From contig CM034405.1 of the NCBI GenBank assembly GCA_019925095.2, forward strand, positions 17,787,401 to 17,851,400: a stretch of DNA of 64,000 bases, in the 5' to 3' direction. The position numbers and the translations under genes were made by a program. Shown piece after piece: positions 19,060-30,892 of this stretch (the stretch's first letter is position 1; every line of letters begins with the position of its first letter). The notes below the pieces were generated by a model. The model saw nothing but the letters and a program-made list of their open reading frames with translations, searched no databases and had not been told where the DNA came from. This DNA is from Dendrolimus kikuchii. Taxonomy: Eukaryota > Arthropoda > Insecta > Lepidoptera > Lasiocampidae.

Positions 19060-19450
19060 GTATGACAAATCCAATGGTCCAAGGATCCAAGGCTTGGCGC
19101 CTACATCGGCCAACAGGCCAGTAAGGAGATAGAAGAAGTAACTTGTCTTCCCTTTTTTTAAGATCCTGGATATCATGTAGCAGCAGAGTGCTAGCTAAGA
19201 CAAGTAAAACGATCCCAAACACGACGCGTCTATCTTGTTTAGTACAGGAGTTCCTACGGCCATCGTCCGACTCCATCATCAGATCAGCTCCATGGTATAT
19301 ATTATTGCATTGTCACGCGATATACATATGCGTGCAAAATTTCAGCTCAATCGGAAACCGGGAAGTTGGTCAAATTTAACTTGTAACTATTCCACCCGAA
19401 CTTACATACATACTTACATACGTATATAGGTACATCCATTGCAAGTTAAA
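19060..19450 (+). repeat. LINE 3'-region repeat shared with 44890-45185
   Basis: From 'agatcctggatatcatgtag' (19161) through 'aaaatttcagctcaatcgga' to 'tacatccattgcaagtta'. The phrase 'atttcagctcaatcgg' is typical of old insect LINE 3' ends. On the minus strand a short frame (19279 leftwards) starts 'MMESDDGRRNSCTKQDRR' and has a hydrophobic stretch; the same frame is open in the other copy. Confidence 0.7.
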
Positions 19451-19550
19451 TAAAAGCTTGTAAAAAGGCGATTTATTGTTACACCATACAAGAAGACTTA
19501 AATACCCGTTAGATATACTACATTTCTAAATTCATCTAGAGGTTGGTCAT

Positions 19551-19792
19551 TCAGCCAGGTGGTAGGGCATCTGCCCGACTGGATGGCTACCACCCCTGAT
19601 CTAAAGTATGTCGCCATAACAACCTTGAGTTGTGTTCCGGCATTAGTGGCCAGGTTCCAGTCTCCCTTAAGAGAGCAGCAGCGCATTTGTAGCACCTTTG
19701 TTGCAAGTGTCCATAGGCGATGGTAACCGCTTTTCATCAAGCGGGCCGTCTGCCTGTCTGCTGAACTCCTGCAATAAAAAAAAAAAAAAAGG
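19551..19792 (+). mobile_element. family A repeat, copy 5 (5'-truncated)
   Basis: Starts at 'cagccaggtggtagggcat', about 80 bases into the unit, and ends in A15. The same truncation point is seen at 31142. Confidence 0.85.
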
Positions 19793-19988
19793 TTGCCTCA
19801 AGAATTTGACCTCTTGGTGTCGTTTGAATGTTCAATCAACCTTGTTATTATATCAAGAAAATATGTCAAATAAAATCTTATCATTTAAGATTCAATTACT
19901 TTATAGTCAAGATAATTGAATAATTAATTTTGATAAATTATTATTGCAACTTAATTTATTCGTCTGACATTTCAAAATATCGGCATAT

Positions 19989-20298
19989 TTTTTTTATTGC
20001 AGGAGTTCAGCAGACAGGTAGACGGCCCACTTGATGGAAAGCGGTTACCATCGCCTATAGACATTTGCAACACCAAAGATGCTACAAATGCGCTGCTGCT
20101 CTCTTAAGGAAAACTGGAAGCTGGTCACTAATGCCGGAACACGACTCAAGGTTGTTATGGCAACATGCTTTAGACCAGGGGTGGTAGCCATTCAGTCAGG
20201 CAAATGCCCTACCACCTGGCTGTGGGTTGTTTGTCGCCTCTTACGACAGGCCGCCCGGCCGCAGGAAATTGTATTCTCTCTCCGTTCCTGAACTGATA
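19989..20298 (-). mobile_element. family A repeat, copy 6 (full length)
   Basis: Minus-strand copy from T8 'attgcaggagttcagc' to 'ccgttcctgaactgat'. Close to the family consensus. Confidence 0.88.
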
Positions 20299-20334
20299 AA
20301 ATCTTCATTTAAACTTCATTTTTATTTAAATGAA

Positions 20335-20475
20335 GCTAATGATAACGCTGCCAGCCTTCTAAGTGGACTACCCAGCGAATGTGGTCTGGAGGGGCTGGAT
20401 GAGCTTTATCTTTATTTATAGTAGATAGTGTTATTTTAGCATAGTTTAATTTATAATATTATTATATATATTGAA
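20335..20475 (+). pseudogene. LINE RT C-terminal tail, copy 4
   Basis: 'gataacgctgccagccttct' and the AT-rich 3' UTR with 'gcatagtttaatttataat' match the fragments at 12.0-13.6 kb. No frame survives. Confidence 0.55.
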
Positions 20476-20667
20476 GGGTGAAACCCCGACAGGGTGGAAG
20501 GAGCGAGATGGAATCCTCCTCCGTCTCAAAGGAAGATCTTCCAGCGAGGCTTATGTTGTTCCTCGCAGGCCTAAGCACATCTGTTATCGTTGAAATTTTG
20601 TATATATTTTATATGTATGTATATATATTATTTATATTATTATATTATTATGTATGTATATTATTTA

Positions 20668-20980
20668 TCCGTGCAGGAACGGAGAAAGAATACAATTTCC
20701 TGCGGCCGGGCGGCCTGTCGTAAGAGGCGACTTAACCACCCACAGCCAGGTGGTAGGGCATTTGCCCGACTGGATGGCTACCACCCCTGGTCTAAAGTAT
20801 GTCGCCATAACAACCTTGAGTTGTGTTCCGGCATTAGTGACCAGGTTCCAGTTTCCCTTAAGAGAGCAGCAGCGCATTTGCAGCAACTTGGTGTTGCAAA
20901 TGTCCATAGGCGATGGTAACCGCTTTCCATCAAGTGGGCCGTCTGCCTGTCTGCTGATCTCCTGCAATAAAAAAAAAAAA
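20668..20980 (+). mobile_element. family A repeat, copy 7 (full length)
   Basis: Plus-strand copy from 'tccgtgcaggaacggag' to A13. Frames of 109-134 codons stay open over it, but the same happens on the minus strand, so I do not treat them as genes. Confidence 0.9.
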
Positions 20981-21058
20981 ATATATATATATTTTTTGTA
21001 TGTTTCGGGAAACGTTTGTGACATCAATTATTGCACAGCGCCATCTATTGGCTTGTAA

Positions 21059-22112
21059 GTGTTCCACTACAATATATTATATATAGTATTACTTATTTTT
21101 CGTGACAGAAATAAATTATCACCTTTAAAATTGAATATTTTAACTAGATGTGCAACATATAAAAATTCTATATACAAATTAATTACGCACAAATCACGTA
21201 ATGCTACTCAAATAGTAGGAGGCCCGAGCCCAGCAGTAGTGGCACGTTTATGGGCTATTGCTACACACACATACGCACACACACACAGACACATAGTTAT
21301 ACATAATAATTTAGCATAAACCATCCTCCGTTGGTTTATGGTTTAGTCGATAAATGTCCTATTAATAAGCACTGGCCTCTCATTTCAAAGGATGGCGTAG
21401 TAAACCTGATATAAATTGATTACTAATGGCTGCCCGCCGCTTAATCTATGTTTGGATGGTTGCGGTCATTATAGTAGATAGAGATCTATCCTATTAATAT
21501 GTATTACCAACAAGAAAGCAAAAACTACTAAATGGATTTTGATGAAAGTCCAGTACATAATATAGACTATATTTTCTAAAATATAGAATAGAATAGAATA
21601 TTCCATATTGCATACAAGGTTACAAAATAAATTCGCACTTGCAATCGTAATGAGAAGTATAATGGACGATCTTATAGCTATGAGCAATTTCTTTCTGACA
21701 ACCTATGGATGGACAGAAATTTGGTAAAAACCATGTAAACTCTATATAACGTCACTGAAGGGCTGTGCATTTTATGGCTTTATAGAGAATTGTCCTTAAA
21801 TGGAGAGAAGTCTGTTAAATTTCTCTGAAGTCTTTTGCTGCAGCAGTAATTTTATTGTTTTGTTTAAACTTATTTTGTTCATATCTTGCGATATTGACGA
21901 ATCTTGGTGATATAGGAAGCAGTAAGGAAGTAGACATTTCGGTATGCATGATACAGACAGTCGAGTTTATTACTGGCTAGGATAATAAAGCGATAAAAAA
22001 ATGTACACAGCTGCACAGTTTATACTAATTTTGGTCTTAAAAGGTACTTTTTATTACTTAGTTGTTGTTGTTATTGAGAGTGGGTGTAATGCTATATAGA
22101 GTGTATCATTGT
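21059..22112 (+). other. no gene seen; SINE tail at 21219-21265
   Basis: AT-rich. 'ggaggcccgagcccagcag' to 'tgggctattgctac' at 21219-21265 is a 5'-truncated tail of the tRNA-type SINE, followed by (CA)n. The rest carries nothing I recognise. Confidence 0.5.
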
Positions 22113-24503
22113 ATGGAAGACAAGATTTTTTTTTGAGGCGGGGGAAATGCATTTCGCACACTACCGGGTCCTTTACTAGGGATTAGACCAAAGCGACGAG
22201 AGGTGACACCACGAATGGGCACCAGAGTCAAATCGCCGGCTTGTATGGAGACTCGAAGACTCAATACTGGGGGATGTTCGCGACCTGTGTGAGTGTGTGG
22301 GATTCGCCAGATCGGGGGTGGCACTAGCGTGCCCGGTCAGAACCGGTGCCACGCTATTGCCACTCCCCAGTTAGGGATACCCACTAAAACCCCTGGGTGT
22401 TCCGTCCTGCGCCTTATGCCAGGGCTACGGGGAATTGGGCTTCCCGTCTCCGCATGCCCTGGCAGGCGTGGGCCCCCCTCACTGGGCCTCTTCAAATGCC
22501 GGGGGACTACCCCCCCGGCGACGTCATGGTCAAATCCGGCGTGGGGCGGTTTGTAACGCGCCCCACGGGAGGAGAGATAAGCGCGCGCGGAACACTCGCG
22601 CTCTCATCTCGACGGCATGTGCGGGTGAGTGAGAACCCCTATACCCCAAGGGGCCCCACCCGCGCCGCCCGCTTACGGTGGCCGAAGATCAAAGTCCGCC
22701 CTCCGGCGTCGGCGCGTCCTCCTTTGGCGGGAGCGGAGCAAGGATGTACGCTCACGCTCCCGCTCCGCCTCCTCCTTCGCCAACATAACGTGCTCGCAGA
22801 AGGAGGAGACGGCATCCCATCCGGTGCGGCTCCCGACCATGGTGCGTACCACGGCCGGGAGCGAGGTGTCAGATCCGGTGTGGGCGATGAGTTCCCGGCG
22901 CTGCTCGGTCCAGGCTGGACACTCCTGGAGTGTGTGCAGCGCCGTGTCCTCGTCGCCCGTGTCACAATGGTGGCACCCTGACGTGGGCTCGCGGCCGAGG
23001 CGACACAGGTACCTCCCGAAGCAACCGTGCCCCGTGAGGACCTGTGTCAGCCTGAACGTCAGGGTGCCGTGACGACGTCCTATCCAATCTTGCAGGACGG
23101 GCCTCACCGCCTCGATGGTAGCGGGGCCCGCGCTGGGGTGTCTAAGGCGTTCCTCCCAGACTCCTACGGCTACCTGGCGGAGCTCCGACCGGCACACCTC
23201 GATCTCGCGAGGCGCGGGTCTGGAGCCCCTGGCCAGGGCCTCTTTGCGCCACGTATATAGTGACGCCAGGACCCTGGCTTCCAGGTCCCATGGGAGGGAT
23301 CCGGCGAGTAGCGAGGCCGCTTCGAAGGACACCGTACGGTATCCTCTTATTGCCCTGACGGCCAATACACGCTGCGCCTGGCGAAGCAGCGCAGCGTTTC
23401 GGGCCGTCAGTCGGTCCGCCCATACAGGGGCCCCGTAGAGGGCCATCGACCGTACCATGCCTTCGAAGAGTTTTCGGCACGTGGCGTTCGGCCCCCCGTT
23501 GTTGGGGAGCAAGCGCGACAGCGCACCCGCTGCCCCCTTGAGTCTGGGGAGCAGCTGCCGAAAATGTGCCGAAAAATCCCACCGGCTATCGAGGACCAAT
23601 CCTAGGTATTTCATGGTCCCCCCGATGCCGATGCGGATGCCTCCTACTATGATTCCGGTGTCTGGAGGTGGACGATTACGAGGACCGTGAAACATCACGG
23701 CCTCGGTCTTCTGCAACGCCACCTCCAGTCCAAGACGCCGGATCCTGCCTACGATAGACGACACCCCAGCCGTGCCTCGAAGGCACGCCTGCCGATGGGT
23801 CCTCCCGCGCGCAGCGATCAACGTGTCGTCTGCGTAACATACGACGTTGACGCCCGGGAGGACCCGACACCTCAAAATCCAGTCGTATGCGATGTTCCAC
23901 AGGAGGGGACCAAGAACCGACCCCTGTGGAACACCGCACACCATGGCTTGCCGATTCCATCCCTCGTGGACCGGGTAGATGACGGCTCTTTCATACAGAT
24001 ATGCCCCGACTATTCGGCGGTAGGACGGCACCGGGAGGTACCGGAGTGCCTCCATGATGCACGGCCAGGGCAAGGAGATGAAGGCATTGGCGATGTCTAA
24101 GGACACCGCCAACAGGACCTCGCCCTGGGAAATTGCGTCCTCCGCCAGGCCTCTTAGGCGCATGACCGCGTCGATTGTGGAGCGTCCCGTGCGGAAACCG
24201 AACTGGTTGTCCGCCAGATCCGGCCCCGTCGTCGATAGGTGCTGGACGAGGCGGTCTACGATGATACGCTCAAAGAGCTTTCCGACCTCGTCCAGCAACA
24301 CAATGGGCCGGTAGGCGGACGGTGAGTCCGCAGGGCGCCCCTCCTTACGCAGCAGGACCAGTTTTCCGGTCTTCCACCGTTGCGGGAACTGGCCCTGCTC
24401 CAAACATGCGCCGAAAAGCCTTATCAGTCGGGGCTCCAGGGCGTCGTAGGACAGAACCCACGCACGCCCTGGTATACCGTCGAGGCCAGGGATGGAAGAC
24501 AAG
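22113..24503 (-). mobile_element. 5'-truncated R1-clade non-LTR retrotransposon with 12-bp target duplication
   Basis: The GC-rich body (22125-24491) is flanked by ATGGAAGACAAG at 22113-22124 and 24492-24503. On the minus strand it runs from inside the RT domain to a 3' UTR of ~550 bp and a poly(A) tail (T9 at 22126-22134). The endonuclease and ORF1 are missing, as expected when target-primed copying stops early. Base composition contrasts sharply with the AT-rich surroundings. Confidence 0.93.
22673..24491 (-). CDS. R1-clade reverse transcriptase, N-terminally truncated
   Basis: An uninterrupted frame of ~605 codons on the minus strand. There is no true start: the frame is open into the target duplication at 24492-24503. 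RT motifs: 'SAYRPIVLLDEVGKLFERII' (63-82), motif A 'VSLDIANAF' with D136, 'CGVPQGSVLGPLLWN' (189-203), catalytic 'YADD' (223-226), and 'MKYLGLVLDS' (297-306). After a long linker, a CCHC cluster (C510, C513, H523, C528) near 'HTLQECPAW' and a basic tail, as in R1-clade proteins. The enzyme primes DNA synthesis on nicked target DNA. With RT motifs intact and no stops the copy is young, but without its endonuclease it cannot move itself. R1 proper targets 28S rDNA; this site is not rDNA, so it belongs to a different member of the clade or an off-target copy. Confidence 0.93.
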
Positions 24504-25735
24504 CTAAACCAACCAAAGCCAAGTGATTTCGCCGCTTAAGGGAGTTTGTCGTTAAATCGAGTGACGTTACATAGAGTTTCCACTGTATAATAAGATATAA
24601 CTATAACTGTCAATTAAAAAAAACAACTCTTATGAGTCAAATTCGCTTTTTATACAAAACTTGAGAAGTATAGCTATAATATTAAATTCAGTCACGTTCA
24701 AATTACGCAATCAACAAGTCATATATTTTAGTTTGCCGTAAGTTTTTCTTGTACGCAGAGAATAATTGCTTTAATCTTAGTAATTTATCAAGTCTCGTAA
24801 CTTCAAATATTCTAATAGAATTTTTAAAGAGTAATTAAGATTAGTGGGCTGAAATGACAGATGTTTCTGTCTGGAATGAAGATATTAAAATTGTCTCTGA
24901 AATGATTTTCATGCTGTCTATATTATTATATCTTTTTAAGTCTTTTAAATTTAAGTTTATTCGAGTAACTTCTTAATAAAAAGCTCTATAATTATATTTT
25001 TAAATACTTTCATTTTCAGTAAAACCACTTGCTTATAAAAAGGTCGGTTATATACCTACGGTCTACGACATTTAATACGCAGACACGCTTTTTGCACTCA
25101 AGAGTCATATTAAAGTACATCCATAAATACATACAAATTTTTTGTAAGAAAGAAAGAAAGAACAACTTTATTTGAAGAAATAGCGACGTAATTACATTCT
25201 TTATACATTATTATACACAGAGCTAATTTTGAGAATTTTTACGCCGCATTTTCAGCAAACACGGTTTGCACTCAGCATATTGCAGTGCCGGTATTATATC
25301 CGACAGAACGCTAATTTTCTTATTTTGGCGTAAGACCAAAATTATCCAATTTTGTTAATTAAATAATAATAATAATTAATAAAACTATTTCTACTTAGGT
25401 AATATTTTTGTATGCAAAGAATGAGGAATAATATTTAAACCATCCTACGACCTAATATTAAAAAATATTATTCTGATATATAAAGTAATTTAAAGTATTT
25501 TATAATAATAACACTTCTGTATATACTTTTTTGTTTCAAAAGCAACCTGATATGAACAAATATAAATTAGATCAGAACAGCAAATGAATTTAATAAGTAA
25601 GTTCTAAGATATAGACTTAGACTTATTTACTAATAGTGTAGCATTGTTTAGCCCAAAGTTGGTCAAGATCTATTGAAACTCGGATCTATCAGTTTAAGTA
25701 CCTTATACCTATATACGCCCTTTTTTGTATTGTTA
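24504..25735 (+). other. no gene seen; (GAAA)n-tailed repeat piece
   Basis: AT-rich. At 25145-25310 a (AAAG)n tract, 'acaactttatttgaagaaat' and 'tttgcactcagcatattgc' match the element at 38726-39056. Nothing else identified. Confidence 0.5.
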
Positions 25736-26037
25736 CATACATACATACATAACTTCACGCTTATTCTTACACACCTCACTTGCTTCTTTGACATTCATAG
25801 CTCTCGTCATGCACGCTCGTCTGTTCTTAAGGCTCCTGACATCACCTTCTGCTAGTACACGATCAATTTGATCATGGAAGGTGTGTCGTGGCCTTCCACG
25901 ACTTCTGCATCTATCCACTTTTGCATTGTATATCTGTTTAGTCATTCTTTCATCATGCATTCTTTTCACATGCCCGAACCGCCGGAGCATTCCTTTCCTT
26001 ACCTTCACCCCGACATTCTCTTTCAGACCAACTCTTT
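25736..26037 (-). pseudogene. RTE-like LINE RT fragment (family R)
   Basis: Minus strand, starting at (catacata)n and lacking the last ~60 bases before 'cttattcttacacacc' found in other copies. Encodes 'LRRFGHVKRMHDERMTK' and 'KVDRCRSRGRPRHTF'. It breaks at 26037 after the residues 'RVGLKENV'. Confidence 0.82.
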
Positions 26038-26461
26038 TTGTATTGTTTCTTTGTATAATTTTCATTCTTTTTTCTCTTCTTATTTTTACTGTTATTTGTG
26101 GAGGCTTATTAATAGCTTCTCTAAATCTATCTTACTTTTAGTTATTATTAATGATAGCTGTTAGCCCCCCAAATAAAATAAAATAAAAATATATTAAAAT
26201 TGAATTTTTAGCTAGAAATATTACTACGAAGTTTCTTGCCGGTGCTTCTCTTGAAACAATGATAACATTTTTCAAACCGATATACATAGAATAGGAAGTA
26301 GAATTAGTTTTTAACGTATATGTAGATATGATTTAAAAAAAAATTTTAGTGGAACTTAAAACTTTTAAATATGATATTATGTACGTTAAGATTACAATAT
26401 GACGTCTAATATGAGTAAATGATAATGAAGGTAAGAACAAAAAAAAACATGTCAGTCACTC

Positions 26462-27133
26462 TTAGTGTTCATTCACGTTGAGTCGCGGGCGCGGCGGCGG
26501 GCGTGGTGGCGGGCGCGGTGGCGGGCGCGGGCGCGATAGACGTAGCGAGTTCGCGTTCACATTGGCCGCCAGGTGTTTGCGCGAGTTTGACGTGTTTTCA
26601 GAGATTGAATATTTTAATAAATAGAAACATAATAAATCACGCTACCGCTAAATTGTTGTTTTATTTACTTATTATAAACATTTTTTGAAAAGGCTTGTAG
26701 GAATTGCAGGAGTTAAATTATTAACTCCCGCAATTTTCAAAAGCCTAATATAAAAATCAAAATAATACTGGACGCCCTAGACGGTTTTTGCCGTTGTATT
26801 GTGTCGCATATCGATAAAGTGCGTTAGTATATATATTATGACTGTTGACTCTATACCCGTATATATAAAGCACTCTGTCGTTCATACTGGTTGAACTTAC
26901 CTGACGTCGCGAGTGAATCGCGCGCTTCGCCGCTAGTTCGACGTGAAGACACGCATACAACTCATGCGTTTGATATTGCCGCGAGCGAAACGCGCGCGCC
27001 AGTCGCTAGCTTGCCCGCTACTTAGACCGCGCGTGCATTTCGTAACGTGAACACTTGGATTTTATGCCATATGTTTGTTATTTCGTGACCGCGCCCGCCA
27101 CCGCGCCCGCGAGTCAACGTGTTTGAACACTTA
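26462..27133 (+). mobile_element. GC-rich terminal-inverted-repeat element (MITE-like) with TTA duplication
   Basis: Element 26465-27130 (666 bp) is flanked by TTA on both sides (26462-26464, 27131-27133). Its ends are inverted repeats of at least 42 bp, 'gtgttcattcacgttgagtc' against the complement 'gtgttcaaacacgttgactc', with 5 mismatches, continuing into GGGCGCGG-rich sequence. No transposase frame is present. A 3-bp TTA duplication fits PIF/Harbinger-type transposition, which is inference. An internal 13-bp hairpin with one mismatch lies at about 26706-26740. Confidence 0.8.
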
Positions 27134-27316
27134 GTCTTGAATTTTTTCGCATTTCACTACCAAACTTTGTAGCTTTCAATTCCTGTCAAATTTCTTCCCA
27201 GTAGTTTTCGAGAAAAATGTGACATATTTATACAGACAAACAAGTAGGTTTTTTATATGCGATAGAGCTATGCTGGAACCATTATATTCATCATTACATC
27301 TCTTCTTTGCATCAAT

Positions 27317-27530
27317 TCGTCACGGCAATCATACTCATGGTTAGGGTCCCGTGACGCCTCATCATGATGTGGAGGGACGCTGAAAGGTTTTGCGGGTAGT
27401 CTGGCGGCCGGTGCTTGCAACGCCTATCATCAGAAGCTTGTGTGTCGCGTCAGCCGTCGCAAGTCCTACTGTGTGTGCGGAATCCGAAAGTAAAAAAACC
27501 CCGGATATTCCGCACAGCCGAAGCCGCTGA
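27317..27530 (+). repeat. unidentified GC-richer block
   Basis: Unlike its surroundings, this stretch is GC-balanced ('cggcggccggtgcttgcaac', 'tgtgtgtcgcgtcagccgtc'). There is no open frame and no second copy in the window. It may be part of an unrecognised repeat. Confidence 0.35.
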
Positions 27531-27845
27531 AGATAATAATATAATGCTGCCCTCAGTTCTTGTGTAAATGTTTGTTGAATAACAATAAATAAATGGAATA
27601 GACTACCTATTTATTATATAGACTCACCCAAACGAGTTTTGTTTTTGTTTTGACAAAATTCATTTGTAATGCGAGCAAGTGTTTATTTAAACAATGTAAG
27701 TAAATACGATGATTTTGACCCGTTTGTAATGAATATTACAGGTAGAGTTGCCACCTTTTTTTGTTAAAAATACAGTATTTTTGTTTTTAAGCTATAAAAA
27801 TATAGTACCTACTATTGGAAAATTTAGGTGAAAAATTATTAATTA

Positions 27846-27941
27846 TATACATACATACATACATAACTTCACGCCAGTTCCCTTGCGGGGTAGGCACGAA
27901 CAACAGAGCGCCATTTAGGCCCATTCTTACACACCTCACTA

Positions 27942-27990
<49 letters not shown>
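27846..27990 (-). repeat. RTE-like LINE tail followed by (TA)n
   Basis: (catacata)n plus 'acttcacgccagttccc' to 'ttacacacctcact' at 27846-27940, then a (TA)n tract at 27946-27990. A ~75-bp truncated family R end. Confidence 0.8.
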
Positions 27991-27991
<1 letters not shown>

Positions 27992-28039
27992 CCATGTATA
28001 TTTATTACTACGTAAAATCTGCAGTCATTCCTACTGTTA

Positions 28040-28146
28040 CCTTTGGCCAGCAAAAATCTTGTTTATCTATTACCCGTGATCTCACGGCCACTAAAAATTT
28101 GTCGAAACATCGGAATGATAAAAATCAAATAAAGTACCGCACTTAA
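28040..28146 (+). repeat. Penelope-like terminal repeat fragment
   Basis: 'gtgatctcacggccact', 'gtcgaaacatcgg' and 'ataaagtaccgcacttaaaac' align with the right arm of the element at 40275-40404. A diverged single arm. Confidence 0.7.
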
Positions 28147-28278
28147 AACAGTTAAAACGTAGAGATGTATTAAAGATATTTTTTTTTAAATAATCATAAA
28201 TATCTGAACTAAAAGCAAAACAATTAAATTAGCCTGAGAATATAGTACATTTCGTACTATATATTTTTTCTATAATAT

Positions 28279-28750
28279 TGTTACGAGTGTGGGACTCGAA
28301 TTAAAATGCAGTTAGAATTACTATAGAGTTTATTAGAACTATACAAACACGTATAAAACAGGTAAAAATAAAACTAGAGACTACTTGTTACAATTTGCAC
28401 GATCAATAACACGCGCAAAGTCCGTCACTATATCGCTTGTCGAATTTACACGTCTTGCTTGTATCGTAATCGTCGCTAGACTGCCTCACCCCTCCGTTCA
28501 GTCATTGTTTTACACTGAACTGTATAATAGAACAAAGGACCGTGTTCATCGAGTTAATCCGCACACCTTTGCAAGCAAGGATTAGTTTGATACTAATGAC
28601 GGCCATAAAAGAAGTAGAAAAACAATAGCATGCTTTTCTGAACTACAAATTCTAAACACAAAGTAAACAAAAGAATTCCTAAATCCGGTCGCAATAAAAC
28701 TTCCTTTTACGACCTGCAGGTGTGCGCATTTCTGTGTCGGTATGTAACCA
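28279..28750 (-). mobile_element. solo LTR, family L, copy a
   Basis: Begins TGTTACGAG and ends GTAACCA. The left flank is ATAT, but the right flank (TATA) does not match. Read on the minus strand the family has a TATA box about 250 bases before an AATAAA signal, then CTCGTAACA, the layout of an LTR. This copy is diverged in its right half. Confidence 0.75.
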
Positions 28751-29821
28751 TATATAGTATAATAGGCTAAAATATAATACGATAGTATATATTATAGTAC
28801 GGTTGGTAACCCTAATTACAGGAGCCAAGTTTTATACCTTAAATTTTTCAACAGTGACTAAGTACCTCGGTGCCTTTTTTACATCTGCTTGTTACTTATA
28901 ACTAATAGCTTATTCGCAAGAACCTATCATTAGCTTTCTTTTGTTAATTGTAGTTATCTATTAAAATTTATTTAGGTGTAGGATTTCCATAAATAAATAA
29001 ATGAAATAAAATAAATAAAATGCCTTACAAAATAAAAGGGACGTGTCCTATAAAATATATAAAGGGAAGTGATCCTACATTTGGTCCGAAGGGCATCAAG
29101 GAGCCAGTTGGCTGCACCTGCTTCAAGAGATATGTTGCCTTCACACTCCGCCGAATCGAACCTTTTAGTCGACAATTCTGTGGATCTTGTTTATTATGCT
29201 TTTAGGGTTAGTGAATACAGTTACGCCCTTTTGATTGGTGTTTTGGAAAGACTCTTTTCAGTAAAGGCGTAATCAGATATATACATATATGTATAGTCTG
29301 TTTTTTTCATTTTTAACTTTAATATCTGACTTTAGATGTTGTTTAAGTTATTTTTTAAACATCATTCAATAGTATTGTAATTTGCTTAGTCGCGTGTGTG
29401 TTATACCAAAATGATCTTCTAAGGAAAATTAAAGAGGAAAGATTTGTAATTTTGTAACGAATAAACTCAAAACTACTAGACCGATTTTAACATACAGCGA
29501 GTATATTGTAACAGATAAGAAAGAAGAATTAGATATAAATAAATTTAGAACATATAAATGTAATTAATTATAAGAAACATGTAATTTTTAAGATTTTCAA
29601 GTTTCAAGGAAAAAACATAACATAAAAGAGTACCTCCCACTTATTTCCCTTTAGTTAAAAAAGAATAGAAAAGAACCAGACAAGAAAAGAAAAGTCTCGG
29701 TCTTGGCATATGACGGACGAGTGGGCGATAAAAAAAATAGGCGTGACAATATCTATGTATGCAAAAAAATTCTTGTTACTTTACTTTTGTATCTCAGGAA
29801 AAAAATTAAGGAATACATTTA
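28751..29821 (+). other. no supported gene
   Basis: AT-rich. Around 29020-29180 weak frames on both strands ('VGCTCFKRYVAFTLRRIEP' on plus) could be a decayed element, but I cannot name it. 29470-29500 has a short retroelement-tail phrase ('aactactagaccgatttt'). Confidence 0.4.
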
Positions 29822-30892
29822 TTATTATTATTATTTCACAATTTAATTCACTATAATATACGTATATAAAAAAGAAAACACTATTACTTTTTCCAACTAA
29901 ACGCGTTTAGTTTCTTACACAGCCGTACGTGATTCTTTCCGGCAGGGTTGCTCCTTCACGCACAACTAACGACACAATGCCCCGACGCTGAGATGTTTAC
30001 TCACAATACCGTCGCCGATATTGCGTAGATCACCTCCTGCTACTGCGGTGCTTATCTCCGAATTTTCCGTTCATAGCTGCTTCTGGATCTCCTCTTAAAC
30101 TACACTAAACTCCTCTTTCACTGAACTGTCCACTGTCTTCTATTAAACTTCTCTTCCAAATCTCTCGTATTGCACTTGTCGCTTCGCTGTCTTCAACTGA
30201 AGTCTCTGGTAGGCGCACCTTTCGCTGTTTATATACCCGGAAGACTAGAATCCATCATTTGGATCTTCTTTTCGTTATTCTTATATTTACTATCTATCCC
30301 TTTCTAAACTTCTATCTGTCTCTCTCTCTTTTCCTTCCTGAACCTTCTATTCTAGAATTTCGATCTTCATTTGATTATTATTTCACAGTTTAATTCATTA
30401 TAGTACACGTATATAAAAGAAAAAACACTATTTCTTTTCCAACTAAACGCTTTTATTTTATTACACAGCCGTACGTGATTCTTTCCTGCGGGGTTGCTCC
30501 TTCACGCACAACTAAAGACACAATGCCCCGACGCTGAGATGTTTACTCACAATACCGTCGCCGATATTGCGTAGACCACCTCCTGCTACTGCGATGCTCA
30601 CTTCTGAATTTTCCGCTCATAGCTGCTTCTGGATCTCCTCTTAAACTACACTAAACCCCTCTTTCACTGTCCACTGTCTTCTATTAAACTTCTCTTGTAA
30701 CTCTCTCGTATTGCACTTGTCGCTTCGCTGTCTTCAACTGAAGTTTACTGGTAGACCTTACGCTGTTTGTATACCCGGAAGACTAGAATCCATAATTTCA
30801 ATCTTCTTTTCGTTATTCTTTTTTTTACTTTCTATCCCTTTCTAAACTCCTACCTGTCTCTCTCTTTTCCTTCCTGAACCTTCTGTGAGGTA
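29822..30892 (-). repeat. two tandem LTR-like units (547-bp period)
   Basis: 'ttatttcaca' occurs at 29831 and 30378, and the sequence between repeats closely, including 'acagccgtacgtgattcttt', 'ccccgacgctgagatg' and 'gcttcgctgtcttcaactga'. On the minus strand a TATA-like 'gggtatataaacagcg' precedes a long untranslated run without frames, as in an LTR promoter. Differences are scattered substitutions and small indels. I infer two LTRs left by recombination of a retrotransposon; class unknown, no TG...CA ends assigned. Confidence 0.7.

Noticed and set aside
20654..21058. 134-codon frame in family A copy 7
   Set aside because: Similar frames are open on both strands of many copies and vary freely between copies, so this is a composition effect.
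22397..24100. Plus-strand frames up to 194 codons opposite the R1-clade RT
   Set aside because: GC-rich antisense shadows of a convincing RT frame.
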